Shown here one piece after another: positions 1-4,784 of a stretch of 5,128 bases of DNA; the stretch's first letter is position 1; each line of letters begins with the position of its first letter. A program made the position numbers and the translations under genes. The notes under the pieces were generated by a model. That model was not told the origin of the DNA. It did no database searches and saw nothing but the letters and a program-made list of their open reading frames with translations. The DNA is from Oribacterium sp. UBA4274 (GTDB lineage: Bacteria > Bacillota > Clostridia > Lachnospirales > Lachnospiraceae). Where the stretch lies: contig DGVW01000019.1 of NCBI GenBank assembly GCA_002396005.1, positions 1-5,128 of the forward strand, written 5' to 3'.

Positions 1-45
1 ATGACGGAATCAGAATCCGTTGCCTTACCACTTGGCGACAGCGCT
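1..45 (-). tRNA. tRNA-Gln(CTG), 3' part outside window
   Basis: Read on the minus strand from 45 down to 1, the sequence folds as the first 45 nt of a tRNA. It has a 5' acceptor strand AGCGCTG, T8 and C9, a D arm GCC-AAGTGGTAA-GGC, A26, and an anticodon stem ACGGA/TCCGT closing the loop TTCTGAT. The anticodon is CTG at 13-11, which reads the CAG codon for glutamine. The D arm and anticodon arm closely resemble the bacterial tRNA-Gln family. The variable region starts with CAT at the window edge. The T arm and the 3' acceptor strand are outside, so acceptor pairing cannot be verified. A consensus promoter lies just upstream. Confidence 0.92.
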
Positions 46-55
46 ATGTGTTTGT

Positions 56-70
56 GTCGCTTCAAGCGAC
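56..70 (-). repeat. Hairpin at the start of the tRNA-Gln leader
   Basis: GTCGC (56-60) and GCGAC (66-70) form a perfect 5-bp inverted repeat around a 5-nt loop. The predicted transcription start of the tRNA-Gln unit falls at about 71-70, so the primary transcript would open with this hairpin, followed by an unpaired A/C-rich linker up to the tRNA. It may be a processing or stability element of the 5' leader, or chance. Confidence 0.4.
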
Positions 71-76
71 TTGTAT

Positions 77-105
77 ATACTACAAGAATTGCCAATAGTT
101 GTCAA
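77..105 (-). promoter_or_regulatory. sigma-70/sigma-A promoter of tRNA-Gln
   Basis: On the minus strand a perfect -35 box TTGACA (105-100) is followed by a 17-nt spacer and the -10 box TAGTAT (82-77). Transcription should start near 71-70, about 25 nt before the mature tRNA 5' end at 45. The layout matches the tRNA-Leu promoter further right (TTGACA, 17 nt, TACTAT). A dyad CTTGTA/TACAAG (70-75 and 81-86) surrounds the -10 box. Confidence 0.75.
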
Positions 106-168
106 CAGTTTTTTATTATTTTTATTTGACACAGTTTTTATTTTTATCTGACTGTTTTTTTATTATGC

Positions 169-206
169 AGCAGTTAAGCCGACCGCAAGGGGCCGTCTTA
201 ACTGCT
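169..206 (-). terminator. 3' hairpin of apbE, no U-tract
   Basis: Just downstream of the apbE stop, AGCAGTTAAG (169-178) pairs with CTTAACTGCT (197-206), a perfect 10-bp stem that continues inward after one mismatch as CG, a G-U wobble and CC/GG. The wobble at 182/193 is a pair only in minus-strand RNA (it would be A-C on the other strand), which assigns the structure to the apbE transcript. The stem is followed by A-rich rather than U-rich sequence, so it is not a textbook intrinsic terminator. It may instead be a 3'-end stabiliser or a hairpin-only terminator. Confidence 0.5.
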
Positions 207-216
207 CAACAAAAAT

Positions 217-1338
217 CTATTCTTTTGTATACTCCTGGAATCCATCTGTGTAAACCTGGCTGTTGTCTGCCTCAATCCACATGGCCTCGACATGGCCTGC
301 TCTATCGCTGTCCTTCAGGATGGTGTTTCCGTCGTTTATTGACTTTATAAGGGCTTTTCCGTCTTCGACGCTCATGGAAAACAGTGCCGTGGACAGGGCA
401 TCTGCCAATGCTGAGTCATGAGTCAGGATAGTTACGCTGCGGTGGTAAGCGGCAGGATACATGGTATCCGGGTCTATGATGTGGTGGTAGCGTTTGCCGT
501 CTACAACATAGTAACGCTCATAATCACCTGAGGTTACCAGAGACATATCTCCAATATAAGTGATGATCGCATACTGTTCACCGGTTTGGTTGTCGCGGAA
601 GGTCGGGTTCTCTACAGGACATACCCACTTGGACTCGCCATTTTTGAGACCTATGGACCTGAGGTTTCCGCCGAGGTTAAGCATGAAGCTGTCCGAACCT
701 GCCTGCTCTATCAGTCTTGCGGCATCTTCTGCGGCGTAACCTTTGGCGATACCACCTACATCGAGACTCATTTCGGGATCTTTCAGATATATAGTCTGCG
801 CATCCTCATCTATGATTATATCGTCAATATCGGTATGCTCTGAAGCCTCCCTGAGTGCTGCTTCATCCGGCAGCTCTCCCTTTTCCGGATACGCCATGCC
901 GATTTCCCGTTTATCGTGCCATAACCTGAGCACTGCGCCGTAGGCTATGTTGACCTTGCCGCCGGTTAATTCATACACATCCTTGCCCCATTTGACAAGC
1001 TCGATCAGCTTTTTATCAACCTTGACAGGTTGTTTGCCGGCATTGTCATTGACTGTTTTCAGATTGTTCATTCCGTCATAATCGTTATAGATATCAAAGA
1101 GCTCATGCTCCTTCAACAGAAGTTCATGTGACTCCTTGTATCTGGAGTTGAAGGTTTCCTCATCCGGTTCGTAGCCTATCTCCATGGATATGGTGTCAAA
1201 TACATCGAGAAATTGTGCGTTATAACGGTTTTTTTCAACCTTTTTTGAGGCACAGCCTGCCATGCTTATGACCATTGCGGACGCAGAAATGATGGCTGCA
1301 GCTCTGAATATATGTCTGTTTAAAAATTTCTTTATCAA
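217..1338 (-). CDS. apbE: ApbE family lipoprotein, FAD:protein FMN transferase
   Basis: This is a 373-residue extracytoplasmic flavin transferase. The ApbE family uses FAD to attach FMN covalently to a Thr/Ser of target flavoproteins, such as Rnf/Nqr subunits or surface redox proteins. Residues 1-28 are a signal peptide with a positive N-terminus, a hydrophobic core and the lipobox SMAG-C29, so the protein should be a membrane-anchored lipoprotein. Family motifs appear in order: FDT (47-49), LDVGGIAKG (192-200), NLGGN (221-225), SGDYER (270-275), YHHIIDP (284-290), and D313-ALS-T317, the Mg-binding Asp and Thr of known ApbE proteins. The length is normal and the frame is unbroken. The start is TTG, supported by AAGAGG 6 nt upstream and by an in-frame TAA further upstream with no ATG between. 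A later Met (22) would remove the signal peptide. The target flavoprotein is not in the window. It appears to be a single-gene unit. Confidence 0.95.
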   Translation of the reverse strand: MIKKFLNRHIFRAAAIISASAMVISMAGCASKKVEKNRYNAQFLDVFDTISMEIGYEPDEETFNSRYKESHELLLKEHELFDIYNDYDGMNNLKTVNDNAGKQPVKVDKKLIELVKWGKDVYELTGGKVNIAYGAVLRLWHDKREIGMAYPEKGELPDEAALREASEHTDIDDIIIDEDAQTIYLKDPEMSLDVGGIAKGYAAEDAARLIEQAGSDSFMLNLGGNLRSIGLKNGESKWVCPVENPTFRDNQTGEQYAIITYIGDMSLVTSGDYERYYVVDGKRYHHIIDPDTMYPAAYHRSVTILTHDSALADALSTALFSMSVEDGKALIKSINDGNTILKDSDRAGHVEAMWIEADNSQVYTDGFQEYTKE

Positions 1339-1344
1339 GTTATA

Positions 1345-1350
1345 CCTCTT
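1345..1350 (-). promoter_or_regulatory. Ribosome binding site fixing the apbE TTG start
   Basis: AAGAGG on the minus strand sits 6 nt before the TTG codon at 1338-1336. No ATG or GTG lies in frame between the upstream in-frame stop and this TTG, so the site decides the start. Confidence 0.7.
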
Positions 1351-1420
1351 TTTATGAAAAAATTATGTGTTTTATGTCCGATCAGTCGCGGAATTATACC
1401 GAAACCGTCTGAACTACGAC

Positions 1421-1449
1421 ATTATAGCACAACAAATGTGATTTGACTT
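1421..1449 (-). promoter_or_regulatory. Candidate extended -10 promoter of apbE
   Basis: On the minus strand, TGC-TATAAT (1429-1421) is a perfect extended -10 element. The sequence 17 nt upstream is AAGTCA (1449-1444), a poor -35 match of three in six, which an extended -10 can tolerate. Transcription would start near 1414 and give a leader of about 75 nt. A second TATAAT on the same strand (1398-1393) has neither a TGn extension nor a good -35 and is the weaker choice. The -35 region coincides with the -35 box of the divergent tRNA-Ser promoter. Confidence 0.5.
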
Positions 1450-1471
1450 TATGGTGTGAGTGTATTATATT
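1443..1471 (+). promoter_or_regulatory. Promoter of tRNA-Ser
   Basis: TTGACT (1443-1448), a 17-nt spacer, and TATATT (1466-1471) each match the sigma-70/sigma-A consensus at five of six positions. Transcription would start near 1478, about 60 nt before the tRNA. It is divergent from, and overlaps, the candidate apbE promoter. Confidence 0.7.
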
Positions 1472-1492
1472 TTGTAGGTATGAGTTTTCTGT

Positions 1493-1506
1493 AATATGTA
1501 CATATT
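1493..1506. repeat. 14-bp perfect palindrome in tRNA-Ser leader
   Basis: AATATGTACATATT is a perfect 14-bp palindrome, located between the predicted tRNA-Ser transcription start (about 1478) and the tRNA (1538). With no loop it is more plausible as a binding site for a dimeric protein than as an RNA hairpin. It is AT-rich, so chance is possible. Confidence 0.35.
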
Positions 1507-1537
1507 TCAGAGAATCGCAACAACATCATTATATTTT

Positions 1538-1623
1538 GGAGATGTACCCAAGAGGCCGAAGGGGGCGCACTCGAAATGCGCTAGGTCGGAAACGGCGCCA
1601 GGGTTCAAATCCCTGCATCTCCG
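1538..1623 (+). tRNA. tRNA-Ser(CGA)
   Basis: This is a complete 86-nt class II tRNA. The acceptor strands GGAGATG (1538-1544) and CATCTCC (1616-1622) pair fully, with discriminator G1623. The D stem is CCC/GGG. The anticodon stem GCGCA/TGCGC closes the loop CTCGAAA, giving anticodon CGA (1572-1574), which reads UCG serine. A long variable arm (about 1582-1599) is typical of tRNA-Ser. The T arm is CAGGG-TTCAAAT-CCCTG. CCA is not encoded: TAGAAA follows the discriminator, so the tail must be added by the CCA-adding enzyme. It has its own promoter and a strong terminator, so it is a single-gene unit. Confidence 0.97.
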
Positions 1624-1632
1624 TAGAAAAAT

Positions 1633-1688
1633 CCCCGGCAAAACCTAAGGAAAACATTTAGTTTCTTTGGGCTTTGCCGGGGTTTTTT
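1633..1688 (+). terminator. Long intrinsic terminator of tRNA-Ser
   Basis: CCCCGGCAAA (1633-1642) pairs with TTTGCCGGGG (1673-1682). After one A/C mismatch, CCTAAGGAAA (1644-1653) pairs with TTTCTTTGGG (1662-1671) around an 8-nt loop. Six T residues follow (1683-1688). The two wobble pairs in the inner stem (1646/1669 and 1649/1666) hold only in plus-strand RNA, so the structure belongs to the tRNA-Ser transcript. The total stem of about 20 bp is long for a terminator. Confidence 0.9.
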
Positions 1689-1692
1689 ACAT

Positions 1693-1727
1693 AAAAAACC
1701 TGTTCCCGTAGTAAAGGCGGGAACAGG
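1693..1727 (-). terminator. Intrinsic terminator of the PAS-GGDEF-EAL gene
   Basis: CCTGTTCCCG (1699-1708) and CGGGAACAGG (1718-1727) form a perfect 10-bp stem with a 9-nt loop. On the minus strand it is followed by six T residues (1698-1693). It lies 26 bp past the stop of the minus-strand gene and back-to-back with the tRNA-Ser terminator. Confidence 0.88.
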
Positions 1728-1753
1728 CCTAAAAACATTTCTCTATGTTATGC

Positions 1754-3526
1754 TTATGATTCCTGTGGTTCTTTGATCGAGTACTTTGCTATGAAGTCCT
1801 TGAAAGGTATAGGCCTTGAATAATAGAAGCCTTGAAGCGTATCGATATTGCAATCACGTAATATCGATGAAATCTCCGAAGATTCTACACCTTCAGCACA
1901 GGTAGTGCAATCATGTGTTTTGGCAAGCTCTGCCAAAATCTGTACCAAATGTCTCTGCTTGTCTGACTTGTCAACATCCATGACGAACTGACGGTCTATC
2001 TTTATGGTGTTAAACGTTAACTCCTTAAGTATCCCAAGCGATGAGAATCCGGTTCCAAAATCGTCAAGAGCAAACTTGATACCTTCCTGAGACAGCTGAC
2101 CATTGATATTTACAAGCCGGTTCATATCAAGAAGACGACATCTTTCTGTTATTTCCAGGCACAGGTTGCGTGTAGGGAACTTTGTGTCAATCAGGGCTTT
2201 ATGGATTCTTGATAAAAACTGCTTCTCCTGAATCTGGGCATAGGAAAGATTCACATTCATCACGAAATCCGGATACTGTTTCAGGATCGTCAAACCATCA
2301 ATCATTGCCTGTCGGAGTATCCATTCGCCTAACTTAGGGAACAGGGCGTCGTTCTCTATGACAGGAATAAAGGCATTCGGACCCACAACAGTTCCATCGT
2401 CATCTACCCATCTGACCAAGGCTTCAGCACCTTTAAGCTTTTCACTGTTGGTGTATACGACCGGCTGATAGTAGAGTTGGAAATTCCGACATCCTTCAAC
2501 TATACAGTTGCGGATCTTGTTTATGAGCTCTATCTTATATCGCTTGTTTGGACTCTGGGCACTGTTAAATACACTGAAACCTCCCTGGAGATCGTTTTTG
2601 GACTCGCTGTAGGCCTGAGTTAAACAGGAGAATAATGTGTCCGTGTTTATATCAAAGCGATCAAGACATATAGCTCCTGCATTGATAGGAACATCTATCC
2701 TCTTGCCGTCAAATATAAAATCCTCTCGCAAACGTTTTCTGTAGTATTCATACTGTTCATGGAGCTGAACCATGTTCAGAGTCCTGGTTACAAGAGCCAG
2801 ACGCATGCCATCCAGACGATAAACAGTTCCTATATTACGGCAGCGTTCAAAAAGATATCTTGAAATGTGCTGCAGCAGCATATTTCCGAAGTCGTAGCCG
2901 TATAAGTCATTTATTCTGGAAAAATGTGTAGGGCCGTACATAACTATATTGACAGGAACTTTCTTCTTGATGTAGAGATTGATATCGTTGAAGAAACTTG
3001 TCTGATTGCCAAGTCCTGTGAGTTTATCGATGCCATCATTGATAGACTGATTGCGTATGGCACCACCAAAATAGTCAGGATTACCATCCTTATCAAACAG
3101 GACTACACCGCGGCAGATGCACATATAGTACTTTCCGCTGCCATCTGTTGCACGGTACTGCATATCATGCCCGTTAGCCATTCCGCAGAAAAGATCGTCG
3201 ATGCTTTTATGATAAACTGCACGATCATCCGGGTGTATGTGAGACTCCCAGATGCTGCCGGCATTGTACATATATTCAGATTCCAAATGAAAAAAATCAA
3301 CGAATCTTTTTGCCCATCGCGAATAATCATATTTCATGTCACAGAGAAATACGTCGGCGCCTTCTGCAACAATGGTATATGAATTAAAAAGGCGATCCAG
3401 CATGACCATACGATCCGGTGGGATAGGTCTATACTTTATTTGATTAGATTCCTTTTCGTCCTTATGTGTATCCATCATACTATCCTGAAAACCTGTATTA
3501 ACTTCCAAAGCATTTAATACATCCAT
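1754..3526 (-). CDS. PAS-GGDEF-EAL protein, probable c-di-GMP phosphodiesterase
   Basis: This is a cytosolic protein with no membrane segment. Residue numbers here count from the upstream GTG at 3538 (594 aa). A PAS-like sensor domain (about 49-165, with the IHPDDR motif) is followed by a GGDEF domain (about 167-320) and an EAL domain (about 333-583). The GGDEF domain keeps the DKLTGLGN entry motif (171-178), but the signature at 243-247 reads DGMRL, so cyclase activity should be absent. The EAL domain keeps the residues expected for catalysis: E372-A-L, N430 in VNLS, E462 in EITE, D492-D493 in DDFGTGFSSL, K513, E549/E552 in EGVE, and Q569. The likely activity is hydrolysis of c-di-GMP to pGpG, controlled by the PAS signal and perhaps by GTP bound to the dead GGDEF. 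The start is uncertain. AGGAG at 3542-3538 overlaps the GTG at 3538, which favours GTG 3529 or ATG 3526. The gene stands alone. Confidence 0.93.
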   Translation of the reverse strand: MDVLNALEVNTGFQDSMMDTHKDEKESNQIKYRPIPPDRMVMLDRLFNSYTIVAEGADVFLCDMKYDYSRWAKRFVDFFHLESEYMYNAGSIWESHIHPDDRAVYHKSIDDLFCGMANGHDMQYRATDGSGKYYMCICRGVVLFDKDGNPDYFGGAIRNQSINDGIDKLTGLGNQTSFFNDINLYIKKKVPVNIVMYGPTHFSRINDLYGYDFGNMLLQHISRYLFERCRNIGTVYRLDGMRLALVTRTLNMVQLHEQYEYYRKRLREDFIFDGKRIDVPINAGAICLDRFDINTDTLFSCLTQAYSESKNDLQGGFSVFNSAQSPNKRYKIELINKIRNCIVEGCRNFQLYYQPVVYTNSEKLKGAEALVRWVDDDGTVVGPNAFIPVIENDALFPKLGEWILRQAMIDGLTILKQYPDFVMNVNLSYAQIQEKQFLSRIHKALIDTKFPTRNLCLEITERCRLLDMNRLVNINGQLSQEGIKFALDDFGTGFSSLGILKELTFNTIKIDRQFVMDVDKSDKQRHLVQILAELAKTHDCTTCAEGVESSEISSILRDCNIDTLQGFYYSRPIPFKDFIAKYSIKEPQES

Positions 3527-3537
3527 CACAAAACCCA

Positions 3538-3542
3538 CTCCT
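3538..3542 (-). promoter_or_regulatory. Ribosome binding site that shifts the EAL protein start
   Basis: AGGAG on the minus strand lies 8 nt before GTG (3529) and 11 nt before ATG (3526). Its last G is also the first base of the more upstream GTG (3538), so that codon would have to use a different, weaker site (AAGG, 10 nt upstream). The shorter starts are preferred. Confidence 0.55.
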
Positions 3543-3555
3543 AGCTATCCTTGCT

Positions 3556-3583
3556 GTACTACTTATCTCTATCCTTAGGTCAA
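3556..3583 (-). promoter_or_regulatory. Weak candidate promoter of the EAL gene
   Basis: On the minus strand TTGACC (3583-3578, five of six) is followed after 16 nt by TAGTAC (3561-3556, three of six). A start near 3549 would leave a leader of about 20 nt carrying the AGGAG site. A perfect TATAAT at 3638-3633 is an alternative -10 but has no recognisable -35. Neither is convincing. Confidence 0.25.
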
Positions 3584-3769
3584 AGCATAAGATATCTTTC
3601 AATCTAATATCATCTTCGGCAAGTCTTATAAAATTATAAATCCAAACATAGCTACCCCATACGAAGAGTATATATTTATTTATATCACAAAAGTGTAACT
3701 GAATTCGATAGAGAATTAACAAAATTTATAAATATTTTAAGAGATTGTATAAGAATAAAACTGAGCAAC

Positions 3770-3806
3770 AAAAAACCAGTATCAAGTTTCCTTGAATACT
3801 GGTTTT
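3770..3806 (-). terminator. Intrinsic terminator of tRNA-Leu
   Basis: AAAACCAGTAT (3772-3782) pairs with ATACTGGTTTT (3796-3806), and the stem continues as CAAG/CTTG past a single bulged A to a TTTC loop. On the minus strand it ends in six T residues (3775-3770). It starts immediately after the tRNA 3' end at 3808. Confidence 0.88.
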
Positions 3807-3807
3807 A

Positions 3808-3893
3808 TGCCGGTAGCCGGGGTCGAACCGGCACGTCCATCACTGGACACGGGATTTTAAGTCCCGAGCGTCTGCCTATTCCGCCATACCGGC
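3808..3893 (-). tRNA. tRNA-Leu(TAA)
   Basis: This is a complete 86-nt class II tRNA on the minus strand. The acceptor strands GCCGGTA (3893-3887) and TACCGGC (3815-3809) pair fully, with discriminator A (3808). The anticodon stem CGGGA/TCCCG closes the loop CTTAAAA, giving anticodon TAA (3859-3857), which reads UUA leucine. The variable arm contains the stem GTCC/GGAC, as expected for leucine tRNA. The T arm is GCCGG-TTCGACC-CCGGC. CCA is not encoded. It has its own promoter and terminator. Confidence 0.97.
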
Positions 3894-3897
3894 AGCA

Positions 3898-3922
3898 CCT
3901 AATTATAGTAGCTAAAATTAGG
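3898..3922. repeat. Dyad overlapping the tRNA-Leu promoter
   Basis: CCTAATTATAG (3898-3908) and CTAAAATTAGG (3912-3922) are 11-bp inverted arms with one mismatch and a 3-bp centre. The dyad covers the -10 box, part of the spacer and the predicted start point, the position of a typical repressor operator. No regulator gene is in the window to support this. Confidence 0.45.
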
Positions 3923-3933
3923 ATGCTTGTCAA
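3905..3933 (-). promoter_or_regulatory. Promoter of tRNA-Leu
   Basis: On the minus strand a perfect TTGACA (3933-3928), a 17-nt spacer and TACTAT (3910-3905) place the transcription start near 3898, only about 5 nt before the mature tRNA end. Box sequences and spacing mirror the tRNA-Gln promoter. A near-perfect dyad (3898-3922) overlaps it. Confidence 0.7.
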
Positions 3934-4041
3934 TAAGAAAATCGGAACAGTTCAGCCTTTGACATAAGCCAGAAGTAATTGCTGCATCAGGTTGATTTAG
4001 ACAATTTTAGGGTTTCAATATAAATTCATTTTGAGAAACTC

Positions 4042-4050
4042 TGATACAAT
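4042..4050 (+). promoter_or_regulatory. Weak extended -10 candidate on the plus strand
   Basis: TGA-TACAAT (4042-4050) fits the TGn-TATAAT form at all but one position, but there is no -35 match 17-18 nt upstream. A transcript from here would run about 75-80 nt to the hairpin at 4100-4129. The rest of the gene-free stretch 3894-4154 holds only the tRNA-Leu promoter with its dyad, and that hairpin. Confidence 0.2.
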
Positions 4051-4099
4051 CAGTGTATTCTGGGAAAGCATCAGTAAATTATATTTTTATGACACAGAT

Positions 4100-4129
4100 A
4101 CGCCCCGAAGAGTTTTTTCTCCGGGGCGT
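4100..4129 (-). terminator. GC-rich hairpin after the secreted-protein gene
   Basis: ACGCCCCG (4100-4107) pairs with CGGGGCGT (4122-4129). Beyond a two-base bulge, GAG (4110-4112) pairs with CTC (4119-4121) around six T residues (A on the minus strand). It lies 25 bp beyond the stop of the minus-strand gene, so it is most simply that gene's 3' end. What follows on either strand is only partly T-rich (minus TATCTGTGTC, plus GTTCTTTAAC), so the termination strength and the strand are both uncertain. Confidence 0.5.
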
Positions 4130-4154
4130 GTTCTTTAACTTGGTTTGCCTTTAT

Positions 4155-4745
4155 TTAAAATTTGGAAGCGTAAATAATTTCTCCATCAGGATAAATCAGT
4201 CTGAAATAATTTTCGTTAATAACATCGATCAAAGTTCCATCATCAGCTACGAAGCTATAATATTGATCTTCAGACGTAAACCACTGAAGTTCATTTCCGT
4301 AATCAAGCCAGCAGCCATATGTATCAGGAATTATTTTAAGAACCAATGCACCTGGAGCATACTGTTCTACCGTACCATTGCTACGATAAATATAGCAGAT
4401 GGAATAGTTTCCTGAAAAATTGTTCCAGTTTGTTTCAATCTCCATTCCGGCTTCCCAGACAGATTTTGTAACTACCTGGCCATTTAACACCCATTCACCG
4501 GATCCATTTACATAGTTACCATCCGGAGTGTATTGATTGTACCACATATAGCCGTCGGTAAAATAGTAGCAGCGAGCCAAACCGTCTGTGCGCATGATCC
4601 AATGCCATCCATTCAGATTGTTATTCTCACCTGTGTTGTAATAAACAGAACCACCGTTGTTGATAAATTCTCCTGCAAATGAAGCAGTAGTCATCATGCA
4701 TACTGCCACCGCTACAGCTGCCATCAGTTTCAATACTTTTTTCAT
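4155..4745 (-). CDS. Small secreted protein with cell-wall-binding-like repeat
   Basis: A protein of 196 residues. Residues 1-24 are a signal peptide (KK near the N-terminus, an Ala/Val-rich core, probable cleavage after SFA24), so it should be exported. Residues about 46-88 resemble one choline-binding or cell-wall-binding repeat unit as seen in Lachnospiraceae surface proteins: aromatic WHW, then YYF-DG-M, TPDG-YVN, and GEWVLNG. One unit is few for stable wall binding, since such proteins usually carry several. I do not recognise the C-terminal part (about 105-196). It is rich in Tyr, Trp, Asn and Gly, with repeated strand-turn patterns that suggest a beta-rich fold. The start ATG is supported by GAGGTG, with 7 nt between AGGTG and ATG. 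It begins 39 bp after the macro-domain gene, so co-transcription is possible. The function is unknown. Confidence 0.88.
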   Translation of the reverse strand: MKKVLKLMAAVAVAVCMMTTASFAGEFINNGGSVYYNTGENNNLNGWHWIMRTDGLARCYYFTDGYMWYNQYTPDGNYVNGSGEWVLNGQVVTKSVWEAGMEIETNWNNFSGNYSICYIYRSNGTVEQYAPGALVLKIIPDTYGCWLDYGNELQWFTSEDQYYSFVADDGTLIDVINENYFRLIYPDGEIIYASKF

Positions 4746-4784
4746 CTTTCTTCACCTCGTTAAATAAAAACTTATCCTTGCTGT

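Noticed and set aside
99..350. 83-codon plus-strand frame
   Set aside because: It covers the AT-rich intergenic region, the apbE 3' hairpin and the antisense of the apbE 3' end. The composition is not protein-like.
1339..1420. FMN riboswitch in the apbE leader
   Set aside because: The leader is only about 75 nt and lacks the conserved purine-rich junctions of the FMN aptamer; no strong fold was seen.
1443..1661. 72-codon plus-strand frame
   Set aside because: It runs through the tRNA-Ser promoter, the tRNA itself and part of its terminator, so it cannot be a real protein gene.
2924..3382. 152-codon open frame on the plus strand
   Set aside because: It lies entirely antisense to the PAS and GGDEF coding sequence and encodes no recognisable domain, so it is a shadow of the real gene.
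3498..3722. 74-codon minus-strand frame upstream of the EAL gene
   Set aside because: It starts at a TTG with no ribosome site (AT-rich sequence only), overlaps the real gene's start in another frame, and shows no family motifs.
3543..3769. c-di-GMP riboswitch or flagellar-type (sigma-28) promoter upstream of the EAL gene
   Set aside because: No GEMM-like tetraloop/receptor arrangement is visible. The only sigma-28-like piece (GCCGAAGA on the minus strand) lacks a matching TAAA at the right distance.
3959..3987. TTGACA at 3959-3964 as a plus-strand promoter
   Set aside because: The hexamer is perfect, but the sequence 17 nt downstream (CTGCAT) does not resemble a -10 box, and no gene follows on that strand.
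4053..4415. 120-codon plus-strand frame
   Set aside because: Most of it is antisense to the secreted-protein gene, and it reads through the GC hairpin. Its product has no recognisable motif.
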